64,000 bases of DNA from Rhodospirillaceae bacterium (lineage in GTDB: Bacteria > Pseudomonadota > Alphaproteobacteria > UBA8366), in contig PBKG01000002.1 of assembly GCA_002722095.1 (NCBI GenBank), positions 75,104 to 139,103 of the forward strand, written 5' to 3'. This document shows, piece by piece, positions 47,117 through 55,762 of this stretch. Both the position numbers and the translations under genes were made by a program. Position 1 is the first letter of the stretch. Each line of letters begins with the position of its first letter. The notes under the pieces were generated by a model. It saw nothing but the letters and a program-made list of their open reading frames with translations, was not told the origin of the DNA and did no database searches.

Positions 47117-47935
47117 ATGTGCGACATAAATGGATGCGGAAACCGCGATAGTGGGCCGTTGCCCGAGGTTACCGACGAGCAGCGCCGAAACTTTCTCAAA
47201 GGTGCGGCGGTTTTGCCGCTGGCAACTGTGCTTGCCTATCCGGAATTCGTCGCGGCGGCGGCTCGAACCGTGCGGCCGTTTGCGATCCCCTTGGATGATG
47301 TTGAGGCGACAGGTTATGTCGCCATGCCGGACAAATTCCCGGCGCCGACCTTATTGCTGGTTCACGAATGGTGGGGCCTAAACGACAATATCAAGGCAGT
47401 CGCCGCCGACTTTGCGGCGCAAGGTTATATCGCCGCTGCGATCGATCTCTATGACGGTAAGGTCGCCAAAACTCGCCCGGAAGCAAAAAAACTTAAAAAT
47501 ACCGTCGATAAGAAGAGAGCGGAAAAACAAGTGCGCGGTGTGCTCGACTGGCTCAGTCGGCACCGCAAGGGTAATCGTAAAGTGGGTACGGTTGGTTGGT
47601 GTTTTGGTGGCGGTTGGTCGCTAAATGCATCGCTCCTGGCACCGGTGGATGCAACAGTGATCTATTACGGAAACGTCAAGAAGAAAGCCAAGGAGTTGGA
47701 GCTGCTAACCGGTCCGGTGATGGGCCATTTTGGCACCAAGGATAAGCGTATCAACGCGCAAATGGTCGGTGCGTTTGAAAAGGAAATGCAGCGGGCCGGT
47801 AAAAACGACCTTTCGGTCCATTGGTATGTTGCCGATCATGCATTCGCTAATCCGACCGGCGCTCGCTACGATGCGGAGGATGCGGCGCTCGCCTGGACAC
47901 GAACGCTCGCCTTTTTCGAGAAGCATCTTCGCTAA
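47117..47935 (+). CDS. Dienelactone hydrolase-family protein with a Tat-like leader
   Basis: 272 residues. The N-terminal RRNFLKGAAVLPLATVLA is a twin-arginine-like leader preceded by ~25 residues with three cysteines, so it is probably exported. The alpha/beta-hydrolase core has the Cys nucleophile in VGWCFGGGWSLNASL, an Asp near the HFGTKDKRIN region and the His in YVADHAFANPTGAR, the dienelactone-hydrolase triad. It is convergent with, and overlaps by a few bases, the small membrane gene at 47932. Confidence 0.85.
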   Translation: MCDINGCGNRDSGPLPEVTDEQRRNFLKGAAVLPLATVLAYPEFVAAAARTVRPFAIPLDDVEATGYVAMPDKFPAPTLLLVHEWWGLNDNIKAVAADFAAQGYIAAAIDLYDGKVAKTRPEAKKLKNTVDKKRAEKQVRGVLDWLSRHRKGNRKVGTVGWCFGGGWSLNASLLAPVDATVIYYGNVKKKAKELELLTGPVMGHFGTKDKRINAQMVGAFEKEMQRAGKNDLSVHWYVADHAFANPTGARYDAEDAALAWTRTLAFFEKHLR

Positions 47936-48201
47936 CCGTGCGCGGTCAGCAATAAGGCAACAATTGCCGCCACGACCCAAAACATCAGTGTGAGCACCGG
48001 AACCGAGCGGGTGCCATACCGCTTAGTAAGGATAAGCAAGGTGCCGACTGTTCCAATGGTGGTGGCGAGGGAAACATTCTGAGCACTCAAGCCGAAATGA
48101 CGCATCGCGTAGACAGCGGCTGCGAGCAGTAGGACGAGCCCCGTCGTCGCGAGAATTTGCAGCGGTTTAGATGCTTGGGGCGATTGTGGGTCCTCGCTCA
48201 T
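47932..48201 (-). CDS. Small hypothetical membrane protein
   Basis: 89 residues, three predicted membrane segments (LQILATTGLVLLLAAAVYAM, LATTIGTVGTLLILT, VLTLMFWVVAAIVALLLTAH). No family is recognised. Its ATG overlaps the stop of the MmgE/PrpD gene (ATGA), so it is translationally coupled to it. Its 3' end overlaps the convergent dienelactone-hydrolase gene by three bases. Confidence 0.65.
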   Translation of the reverse strand: MSEDPQSPQASKPLQILATTGLVLLLAAAVYAMRHFGLSAQNVSLATTIGTVGTLLILTKRYGTRSVPVLTLMFWVVAAIVALLLTAHG

Positions 48202-49562
48202 GCCTTGCCGGTGGTGTCGAGAGTGGCGATATCGTCGATTGTCTCGATCTCACAAAGCTGTTCAAACAATCTTTCCGCTTCTTTGTCACCAAGGCGATAG
48301 CAGAGTTTGGAGAACTTCTCCCACAAACTTTCGCGGTCCAGCGGGTCGATGGGAAGGCCTTTGAAGCTCGGGGAATCATGGGTGATTTCTCGACCGTCTT
48401 TGAGGGTAACCGTAAGCCGGCTGCCGAGCGCATATTCGTATTGGGCATCTTCGGGCAGTTCGCGGATTTCCACGTTGCGGCAGACCTCACGAATTTTGGG
48501 ATCGTCGATACTCTCCTGACTGAAATTGCGCGGATCCATGGGGTCTTTGAACAATGCCAACGCGGCACAGAAGGCGTTGGAATACTGACCGAGCATCACA
48601 TCGGTGGGTTCCAGAATGTAATGATGGGTGCCACATTTCTTGGTGCCTTCAATCAAAATCTTGGCCACATCATCGCCGCTGAAGCCATGTTCCGCTTTCA
48701 TATCGAGAATGCCCTGGACCGGCGTATGGCTGGTGATATGGCAAGAGAAACGCTTGAAAACGATATGCGGCGCGTCCCACACCTCGCCAAGCCCGGCGGT
48801 GAGTTTTGCCTGGTCGGCGCCGCGGCAAAATACATTGGTCCAGCCGAACTTGCCCTCGAGGATCGTGTTAGGCCCGGTGAATCCGTCGCGCGCCAGAGTG
48901 GAAGCGAGGATGCCGCTTTCGGACGCGCGTCCCAGATGCAGCCGCTTGACCATTCCCCCGGTGCCCGACATGGCGAATTCCAGTAGACCGGAACTGAGCG
49001 AGCCGGCGATTCCAAGCGCGTTGGTCATCCGGTCGGCATCGAGGCCCATAATGCTGCCGGCGGCCATCGCGCCGCCGAAGCCGCCGTTAATGCCGGGATT
49101 GTGGAAACCGATATCTTCGCTGGAATGGTTGGAGGATTGGCCGATTCTGCTCAATACCTCTATTCCGGCAGTGAAGGCGGTGATGATGTCTTTGCCGCTG
49201 GCGCCCAGTTCCTGTCCCATGCCGAAAGCACAGGGCACCAGACTGGCGCCTGGATGCATGCCTACAGATGGCATCCGAAGATTATCCAGTTCGAAGGAGT
49301 GGGAGAGAGTACCGTTTGCCAATGCTGCCATCGCAGGCTGAACCTTGTGGCCCTCGGGACCGAAAATGCTGACCTTGCCCGATCCGCTTGTGGCGAGCGC
49401 GTGATCGATCATCATTTTGCTCCAAGGGAGCTCGGACCCGAACGTGCAAGCCGCGATGGTATCTATGATGCAATCTTTGGTGCGTTCGACGACTTCCGGC
49501 GGAATGTCTTCGAATTTCAGTTCGGATGCGAATTTTGCAAGGGTTTCGGTCTGAGTGGCCAT
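48198..49562 (-). CDS. MmgE/PrpD-family protein
   Basis: 454 residues, the full length of the 2-methylcitrate-dehydratase/iminodisuccinate-lyase superfamily. Typical stretches are ERTKDCIIDTIAACTFGSEL, TLSHSFELDNLRMPSVGMHP and GGFGGAMAAGSIMGLDADRM. The region VTLKDGREITHDSPSFKGLP is near the C-terminus. Without prpB or prpC nearby, propionate metabolism is not implied; members act on various substrates. The start is the ATG at 49562, after GGGGAGAGAG. Confidence 0.88.
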   Translation of the reverse strand: MATQTETLAKFASELKFEDIPPEVVERTKDCIIDTIAACTFGSELPWSKMMIDHALATSGSGKVSIFGPEGHKVQPAMAALANGTLSHSFELDNLRMPSVGMHPGASLVPCAFGMGQELGASGKDIITAFTAGIEVLSRIGQSSNHSSEDIGFHNPGINGGFGGAMAAGSIMGLDADRMTNALGIAGSLSSGLLEFAMSGTGGMVKRLHLGRASESGILASTLARDGFTGPNTILEGKFGWTNVFCRGADQAKLTAGLGEVWDAPHIVFKRFSCHITSHTPVQGILDMKAEHGFSGDDVAKILIEGTKKCGTHHYILEPTDVMLGQYSNAFCAALALFKDPMDPRNFSQESIDDPKIREVCRNVEIRELPEDAQYEYALGSRLTVTLKDGREITHDSPSFKGLPIDPLDRESLWEKFSKLCYRLGDKEAERLFEQLCEIETIDDIATLDTTGKA

Positions 49563-49713
49563 GGTTCTCTCTCCCCTAAGCGGCGCCTGCTGCCCGCTTC
49601 GTTATTTCTTGGCGCAACTATAGGGCCCGGTGATGCCTCTGCAAAGAGCACGGACTTGACCGTCACTGTGCATCGTCTAAACATATTGGGGTGAGGAATT
49701 TTGGAGACGGATC

Positions 49714-50589
49714 ATGGCTGAATTGGCACACAACCGAGATTATCCATTCGAGATCAATCGCTTGTCCGAACCGGCAGGCGCGGAAATTGTCGGTCTCGAC
49801 CTATCCAATCCAATCGACGACGATATGCGCGATGCGCTTATGGATGCGCTTCTTGAAAATCATGTTTTAGCGATCCGCGAGCAGGATTTGACATCGGATC
49901 AACAGATGGCACTGACGGCCCGTTTCGGTACGCCGGAAAGCCATGTTTTTCACGATGCTGCAGGTGAGAAAGGACCGCAGGTTCATGTGGTCAACAATCT
50001 AGATGCAGACGGAAAGCCAAGCAGCCGGCCGGCGACATTCGGCAGCTTTTTCTGGCATACGGATAAGTCCTATCATGAGATTCCTTCACTCGCGACGTTT
50101 CTCCATGCGCGGGAACTGCCGCCAGGCGGCGGTGGCGATACGGAATTCGCCAATATGTACCGCGCCTACGATACCTTGGATGACGAAACCAGAAACAAAA
50201 TCGAAGGTTTGCGTGCATTCCATAGTTGGGAAGCCAACCGGCGCAATACGGGGAACCGGCCCGCAACCGAAGAAGAGAAGAAGCTTCGGCCGCCGGTAAG
50301 TCATCCCTTGGTGCGCACCCATCCGGACACGAAAAAGAAGACGGTCTATGTGGGAATTCACACGGACCATGTCGAAGGCATGGATCGCGAAGAAGGTATT
50401 GAACTTCTGAAACAGCTTTATCGCCATGCCACACAGCGCGACAACGTTTATGCCCATAAATGGTGTCCCGGCGACCTGGTGATTTGGGATAATCGTTGCC
50501 TGCTGCACCGTGTCATCGGGAACTACGACATGGACCAGCACCGTCGCATACTTCATCGGTCGGTAGTGATCGGCACCAAGCCTGTCTAA
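49714..50589 (+). CDS. TauD/TfdA-family Fe(II)/2-oxoglutarate dioxygenase
   Basis: 291 residues. The iron-binding His and Asp lie in GSFFWHTDKSYHEIPSLATF, the distal His in WDNRCLLHRVIGNYD and the 2-oxoglutarate-binding Arg in QHRRILHRSVVIG. The N-terminus EINRLSEPAGAEIVGLDLS is typical of TauD. It probably hydroxylates and thereby cleaves a small organic compound such as a sulfonate or ether; which one is unknown. It is divergent from the MmgE/PrpD gene. Confidence 0.92.
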   Translation: MAELAHNRDYPFEINRLSEPAGAEIVGLDLSNPIDDDMRDALMDALLENHVLAIREQDLTSDQQMALTARFGTPESHVFHDAAGEKGPQVHVVNNLDADGKPSSRPATFGSFFWHTDKSYHEIPSLATFLHARELPPGGGGDTEFANMYRAYDTLDDETRNKIEGLRAFHSWEANRRNTGNRPATEEEKKLRPPVSHPLVRTHPDTKKKTVYVGIHTDHVEGMDREEGIELLKQLYRHATQRDNVYAHKWCPGDLVIWDNRCLLHRVIGNYDMDQHRRILHRSVVIGTKPV

Positions 50590-50593
50590 TCGT

Positions 50594-51262
50594 TTATTTC
50601 GGCAGGTCGAAGGTTACTTCGGTCCCTCTGCCGGGTGTGGACGCGATCCGCAGCGTGCCCTTGTGCCGTTCGGCGATTTGGCTGGCGAGCGCGAGCCCCA
50701 AACCTGAATGGCCCTCCCGTTTATCAATGCGTAATAACGGTTCCGTCACCCGTTGCAGCAATGCTTCTTCGATCCCATGACCGTTGTCGCTAATGGTCAC
50801 TGAATGATTATTGCCTTCTTCCGTGGCTGTGACCCGGACCTCGGGTGGCGTTGCATCGTTGAATACGACTGCATTTTCGAAAATCTCGGCGAAAAAGGTG
50901 GTCAGTAATTCGGGCGACCCTACGATAGTGGGGAGTGGTTCGACCTCGATCTTTGCGCTGCGTTCGGAGATCATCGTGCCGAGCGATTTTTGGGCGGCAT
51001 CGGCTAGGCTATTGAGGTCGACAGATTCGAACGGCGTATCGTCGGTTAAGGTGCGGACATAGTGAGACAGGTCGTCGATAAACAGACTCATGCGATCGAC
51101 GGAACGCGAAATAATCCCGAGATACTCCAGTGATTGTGCATCTAACTGATCGCCATTTTTTCGTACGACCAACTCCGCAAATCCATTGATCCGATTTAAC
51201 GGTCCTTTCAGATCATGAGCTGCAGCGCGAATAAAGTGTTCGAGAGGTGGCTCATTTGCCAT
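50594..51262 (-). CDS. Soluble histidine kinase without a sensor domain
   Basis: 222 residues from the ATG at 51262 (an in-frame ATG upstream at 51328 would add a tail of no clear domain). The H-box is AAAHDLKGPLNRINGFAELV with His at about residue 16. The N-box is EIFENAVVFNDATPPEV, and G-boxes are ISDNGHGIEEALLQRV and GHSGLGLALASQIAERH. No transmembrane or PAS input domain exists. It must receive its signal from a partner; no response regulator is adjacent. It ends 4 bases past the convergent TauD gene. Confidence 0.85.
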   Translation of the reverse strand: MANEPPLEHFIRAAAHDLKGPLNRINGFAELVVRKNGDQLDAQSLEYLGIISRSVDRMSLFIDDLSHYVRTLTDDTPFESVDLNSLADAAQKSLGTMISERSAKIEVEPLPTIVGSPELLTTFFAEIFENAVVFNDATPPEVRVTATEEGNNHSVTISDNGHGIEEALLQRVTEPLLRIDKREGHSGLGLALASQIAERHKGTLRIASTPGRGTEVTFDLPK

Positions 51263-51380
51263 CGTAAAATCCAGATTCCCGGTCACATTTGATGGGAGAG
51301 TGATGGCATATTTGCGCCCGCAAGTCATTGCAAAGGACCGCCAGGCAGGCACAAGCCCTGTGATCGGGTAGTATAGCGCA

Positions 51381-53174
51381 ATGGATGACGTAGCCGAGCA
51401 ACTAGATAGAGCGATCGCTTTGGTCGACCAAGGCGATCTCGCCGCTGCCGACTCGCTGTGTGAGGAAATTTGTAGCGCGGAGCCCGAGCAACCGGGGGCA
51501 TATTATTTGCGCGGCTTGATAGCCTATCAGTCGGGCGGCATCGACGCGGCGGTGGACTTGCTGAAAAAAGCGGAAGAATTGGGGGCAGAAGAGTCCGGTC
51601 TAAAGCGTGCCCTCGCGGCAATTTTGCTCGCCAGCAAAGAGTATGATGCGGCGGCGGCGCGGTACCGGGACCTTTTATCTGCGGGTGCTTTGAATGAAGG
51701 CGATGCGTCATCGCTGGCAGAGCTCGGTGAGGGTTATCGTCAAAGCGGACTGTTGGGATCCGCAGTCGAATGGTTTTCCCGCTCGCGTGCGCTTAATCCG
51801 AACGCCAATCCGGCAGTGGCGGGATTGTTCCTGTGTGGTCAACTGGCCTGCGATTGGCGCGAACGAACAGAACTGGAAGCAGGCGTCGAGGCACTGACTA
51901 AAGCTGCCTTGGATGCTCATCAGGTGCCGGTGGAGGACCCGTTTGTCCATATCACTCGCTCGATGGAAAGCGTGGCCAACCATGCGGTTGCACGTGCGTG
52001 GTGTAGGCCGTTGTTGGTCGATACCGTTGCGTATGCCGACCGGGAGCCCGGCAAGGAGCTAATTCGCCTCGGCTATCTGTCGAGCGATTTTCATGAGCAT
52101 GCCACGGCCTATTTGATGCATCGCTTGTTCGCGCTCCATGACCGAGACCAATTCGAAGTCTACGCCTATTCGTGCGAGCCTGGAGATGGCAGTGAAATCC
52201 GCAAACGGCTGGAGACGGAATGCGACAGCTTCGTCGACGTTGCCGGATGGCCGGCGGAGCGTGCAGCGAGTTCAATCGCTGATGACAAAATCGACATTTT
52301 GATCGACCTCAAAGGCCATACCCGCAAGAACCGCCTGGATATAGCCGCCCGTCGTCCTGCTCCTCTACAGATCACCTACCTCGGATTTCCTGGGACCAGC
52401 GGGGCAGATTTTTTCGATTACGTGGTCGCGGACTCAATTGTGCTGCCTGAAAACGATTGGCAGCACTACTCGGAGACACCGTTGCTGATGCCGCACTGCT
52501 ACCAAATCAATAGTCACACGAGATTGGGCGATCCGATGTCTCGAGGTGAAGTGGGGTTGCCGGAATCCGGAACTGTTTTCTGTTCCTTTACCAACACCTA
52601 CAAGATCGAACCGATTATGTTCGCTTCTTGGATGAAAATCCTGGAAAGCGTGAGCGATTCCGTACTCTGGCTATGTGTCAATAATGCGCTCGCCGAAGAA
52701 AATTTGAAGCGGGAAGCCGAGGCGCATGGGGTCGATGCGGAGCGGTTGATCTTTGCTCCCTTCGTTGATCAGGAGACACATCTTCGCCGCTTGAGTCTGG
52801 CCGATTTGGCGTTGGATACCCGCATTTATAACGGTCACACCACAACCAGTGACGCGCTTTGGGCCGGGGTCCCGGTTTTGACCGTCAGAGGGCGCCATTT
52901 TGCGTCCCGAGTTTCAGAGAGCATTCTGGCTGCGATTGGACTTGAGGAATTGGTATCGGAAGATCTGGATGCATTCGAACGTAGGGCAGTGGACATCGCA
53001 TCGGACGATGCTCAATCCCCTGCATTGAAGGCAAAAATTGCCGCGGCTCGCGCGGCTGCACCGCTCTTTGATACCCCACGCTTTGTCGCGAATTTCGAGC
53101 GTGGATTGGCCGAAATTTGGCGGAAATATGCGGCTCGCGAGGACCCAGCACCCATCATTCTGACCGACACCTAA
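51381..53174 (+). CDS. TPR-containing O-GlcNAc-transferase-like protein (SPINDLY family, GT41)
   Basis: 597 residues. TPR-like repeats cover ~1-190 (PGAYYLRGLIAYQSGGIDAA). The GT41 domain follows: LIRLGYLSSDFHEHATAYLM, DILIDLKGHTRKNRLDIAAR, RPAPLQITYLGFPGTSGADF and YNGHTTTSDALWAGVPVLT. Bacterial members glycosylate proteins such as flagellin or other surface proteins. It is divergent from the histidine-kinase gene. A small secreted protein gene follows after 29 bases. No flagellar genes are in the window, so the target is unknown. Confidence 0.92.
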   Translation: MDDVAEQLDRAIALVDQGDLAAADSLCEEICSAEPEQPGAYYLRGLIAYQSGGIDAAVDLLKKAEELGAEESGLKRALAAILLASKEYDAAAARYRDLLSAGALNEGDASSLAELGEGYRQSGLLGSAVEWFSRSRALNPNANPAVAGLFLCGQLACDWRERTELEAGVEALTKAALDAHQVPVEDPFVHITRSMESVANHAVARAWCRPLLVDTVAYADREPGKELIRLGYLSSDFHEHATAYLMHRLFALHDRDQFEVYAYSCEPGDGSEIRKRLETECDSFVDVAGWPAERAASSIADDKIDILIDLKGHTRKNRLDIAARRPAPLQITYLGFPGTSGADFFDYVVADSIVLPENDWQHYSETPLLMPHCYQINSHTRLGDPMSRGEVGLPESGTVFCSFTNTYKIEPIMFASWMKILESVSDSVLWLCVNNALAEENLKREAEAHGVDAERLIFAPFVDQETHLRRLSLADLALDTRIYNGHTTTSDALWAGVPVLTVRGRHFASRVSESILAAIGLEELVSEDLDAFERRAVDIASDDAQSPALKAKIAAARAAAPLFDTPRFVANFERGLAEIWRKYAAREDPAPIILTDT

Positions 53175-53203
53175 AACGGCGCGACGATTGCAAGGTTGGG
53201 GCT

Positions 53204-53524
53204 ATGCGACGATATACGCGAAAATTATGGATTTTCGGGTTTTTAGCGGTAGTCATATTCGCCGGCTGGACGCCCGAGGCAGTTGCCAAAAAAGGGACGG
53301 TCGTGAAGTGGGGCGTCCAATGTTTCCTTGAGCAAAAAGTAGGCGAATGCAAAGCGGGCAAGCCAATAAGATTTGAGGTCAATGCGACGAGTCCCGAACT
53401 TGCGCGCAAGATTGCCAATACCGCTGGCGCACGGAAGAAGAAATGGAAAAGATGCTTCCGGGTCTCGCGTCGCGTGCATCAATTGGCAACATGCGACCCC
53501 AAAACCGGACGTATCACCAAATAA
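53204..53524 (+). CDS. Small basic secreted protein, unknown
   Basis: 106 residues from the ATG at 53204; the open frame upstream overlaps the previous gene and looks non-coding. A signal peptide (KLWIFGFLAVVIFAGWTPEA) probably ends at AVAK. The mature part is basic, with conserved-looking VVKWGVQCFLEQKVGECKAG and paired cysteines near the C-terminus (KRCFRVSRR, LATCDPKTG). Four cysteines could form two disulfides. No family recognised. Confidence 0.55.
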   Translation: MRRYTRKLWIFGFLAVVIFAGWTPEAVAKKGTVVKWGVQCFLEQKVGECKAGKPIRFEVNATSPELARKIANTAGARKKKWKRCFRVSRRVHQLATCDPKTGRITK

Positions 53525-53531
53525 CGCGTTT

Positions 53532-54125
53532 TTAATCCAGTCGCGTTTCCAACCCGGCTTTTACCGCCGGCCATTCACTGTCCAGAATCGAAAACTGAAT
53601 CGTATCGCGCCAGAAATCGTCTCGGGTGCGTTTGTGACGGCGGAGAATGCCTTCCTCGGTCGCGCCCAATTTCAGGATTGCCGCTCGCGAGCGGCGGTTA
53701 CGGGCGTCACAACGGTATTCCACCCGATAACACCCCAATTTCTCGAATGCATGGGTCATCAACAGCAATTTGCATTCCGGATTTACCTTCCCGCCCCAAA
53801 CCGAGGAATTGTACCAAGTCGAGCCAATTTCAAGGCGGCGGTCCGTGGCAGCGATATTCATGTAGCGGGTACTTCCGACCAATTGGCCATCGGCTACTAG
53901 GCGAACGGCGAAGATGAGAGACTCTGCCGCATGTTGTTGGCGCATCGCCTCGTCGAACCATTCTCCGTATTCGTCTTCGCCGGATCCACCGGCGGTAAAG
54001 GGCCAGATATCCTCATCCTGGGCCGCAGCGAACAATCCCTCCGAATGTTCTCCGGTCATCGGTTCGAGGCTAACGGTCGTGCCGGTCAGCGTTACGGGCT
54101 TAACCTCCAGGGCAGGAGCGGCCAT
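53532..54125 (-). CDS. GNAT-family N-acetyltransferase (RimJ/RimL-like)
   Basis: 197 residues from the ATG at 54125; the longer frame upstream is non-coding. The arrangement VSLEPMTGEHSEGLFAAAQD, LVGSTRYMNIAATDRRLEIG and NPECKLLLMTHAFEKLGCYR (acetyl-CoA region) plus NRRSRAAILKLGATEEGILR fits the RimJ/RimL-type branch that acetylates protein N-termini or small amines. It lies 2 bases after the Asp/Glu-racemase-like gene on the same strand. Confidence 0.88.
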   Translation of the reverse strand: MAAPALEVKPVTLTGTTVSLEPMTGEHSEGLFAAAQDEDIWPFTAGGSGEDEYGEWFDEAMRQQHAAESLIFAVRLVADGQLVGSTRYMNIAATDRRLEIGSTWYNSSVWGGKVNPECKLLLMTHAFEKLGCYRVEYRCDARNRRSRAAILKLGATEEGILRRHKRTRDDFWRDTIQFSILDSEWPAVKAGLETRLD

Positions 54126-54127
54126 AA

Positions 54128-54784
54128 CTAGCCTTCCAGGAGGCTTTTTAGCTTCAGAACAGCGGTCTCGGGTGCATCCAGCACCGGCAGGCCTGTTCGC
54201 GCTTCGACCAGCGGTTTGGTCGGGCCCATGGAAAATTGGCCCAGCAGCATAGCGTCGCACCGGCCTGCACCGGCTGCGGCATCGACGACCAGATCGTCAT
54301 GTCCTGCTTGATCGCCGGCCGATAGAAGCTTCATTGCCTCGTCGACGAATATGGTTTCCGTTTCGAGGCTTTGGCCATGTGCGTCCGCATGCCGCTGCAG
54401 ATCCTGGCCAAGCATCTTATTAGTGCCTGGGTCGGTCGCGACGAGCGCAAAACGATTGCCGGTTTCGAAAGCGGTTTCTATTAACGCCTCGAACGAGGTG
54501 AGAACAGGCATGTCGAGGTTTTCGCGCGCGGCTTCAATCGCCGGCCCAAATAATGAGCCGGTACAGAGAATTGCGTCGGCGCCGGCCTTGACACAGTGGC
54601 CGACCAGATCACCAACCCGTTCCACTACCGCCGGCGGCATCGAGCGGTCCGGATTCAGATCGAGATAGAGCGATTGATCGTAGAGGCTCGCGCGTTCCGC
54701 ATCTGGCCAATGTTTTTCGAACATTGCCTCGACCGCGCCGATAGCCGGCAACACTGAATGTACTAATCCAATTCTGACAGCCAT
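54128..54784 (-). CDS. Asp/Glu racemase-superfamily protein lacking the second cysteine
   Basis: 218 residues with the racemase fold (RIGLVHSVLPAIGAVEAMFE at the N-terminus). The first catalytic Cys is present in GADAILCTGSLFGPAIEAAR. At the place where the family has its second Cys, this protein reads CDAMLLGQFSMGPTKPL with Gln or Ser instead, so the usual two-base racemisation looks impossible. A decarboxylase- or isomerase-like activity is conceivable. The ATG at 54784 follows GGGAGCG. It is coupled to the GNAT gene 2 bases on. Confidence 0.75.
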   Translation of the reverse strand: MAVRIGLVHSVLPAIGAVEAMFEKHWPDAERASLYDQSLYLDLNPDRSMPPAVVERVGDLVGHCVKAGADAILCTGSLFGPAIEAARENLDMPVLTSFEALIETAFETGNRFALVATDPGTNKMLGQDLQRHADAHGQSLETETIFVDEAMKLLSAGDQAGHDDLVVDAAAGAGRCDAMLLGQFSMGPTKPLVEARTGLPVLDAPETAVLKLKSLLEG

Positions 54785-54961
54785 TTGATTACGCTCCCTT
54801 GTCGAAACTGATCACATGATCCGCGAAAAACAACGAGAGGAGGCCTGAAGGTATTTCTCGAGGTTTTGGGACTTTATTTTCGAATAGTTTTATAAGTGCG
54901 CGCAGCCGCGAAGGCCAGTTTAGCGATGGCTTACGGTTCCCATAAATTGGCAGTTTTGAAG

Positions 54962-55762
54962 CTAATTTGCCCGAACGTTTCTGCGCCGGGATATTGTGCT
55001 CAATAAAAAGAAACAGAAGGCGGCTACCACCACCGATGGTCCCGAAGGCGTGTCGAATTGGACCGAACCCAGCAAACCGGTCAACACGGATAATGCACCG
55101 ATAATCGACGCAATTACCGCCATTTGCTCCGGCGTGCGGGCAAATCTTCGGGCAGCGGCGGCAGGGATTATCAACAATGATGTGATTAACAAAATGCCAA
55201 TTATTTTCATGCCAATTGCGATTGTCACCGCAAGTAGCAGTGTAAAGATTAGGCGAACGCGAAAGACTGGCACACCTTCGGCACGGGCCAACTCTTCGTG
55301 CATCGTGAGGGCAATCAATGAGCGCCAAATCCATAGAAGCGTGGTTAATACAAGGATTGCTCCTCCATAGATTAGGATCAGATCGTTGTCGCGAACCGCC
55401 AATACATCGCCGAACAGATAGGCGAGCAAATCGATTTGCACGGTTTGCAAGAAGGCTATCACGACTAAGCCTAAAGAGAGCGCTGTATGGGACAGAATGC
55501 CGAGTAGTGTATCGGATGCTAATTTGTTTTGCTCTTGAAGGAACACGATGGCTACCGCGAAAACTACGCAAGTGAGCGCAATGCCAAGCGTGAGGTCTAT
55601 CCCCAACAAAAACCCGAGAGCAATTCCGAATAGAGCCGAATGGGCGAGCGAATCGCCGAAATACGCCAATCGCCGCCAGACAACGAAACAACCGAGCGGA
55701 CCGCCGACTATCGCGACGCCGATCCCAGCAAGCAATCCATTCAAAATAAAAGAGTCAATCAT
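54962..55762 (-). CDS. znuB: Zinc ABC transporter permease
   Basis: 266 residues, about eight to nine membrane helices, ABC-3 family. Signature stretches are MLNGLLAGIGVAI-like FILNGLLAGIGVAIVGGPLG, RRLAYFGDSLAHSALFGIAL, LFGDVLAVRDNDLILIYG and GILLITSLLIIPAAAARRFA. Its start overlaps the znuC 3' end by 8 bases; order on the minus strand is zur-znuC-znuB. The longer overlapping frame at 54789-55691 is a shadow. About 175 bases beyond its stop hold no recognisable gene. Confidence 0.95.
   Translation of the reverse strand: MIDSFILNGLLAGIGVAIVGGPLGCFVVWRRLAYFGDSLAHSALFGIALGFLLGIDLTLGIALTCVVFAVAIVFLQEQNKLASDTLLGILSHTALSLGLVVIAFLQTVQIDLLAYLFGDVLAVRDNDLILIYGGAILVLTTLLWIWRSLIALTMHEELARAEGVPVFRVRLIFTLLLAVTIAIGMKIIGILLITSLLIIPAAAARRFARTPEQMAVIASIIGALSVLTGLLGSVQFDTPSGPSVVVAAFCFFLLSTISRRRNVRAN

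Noticed and set aside
54789..55691. 300-residue minus-strand frame overlapping znuB
   Set aside because: Cys/Arg-rich composition with no domain; znuB lies in another frame of the same strand and is complete.
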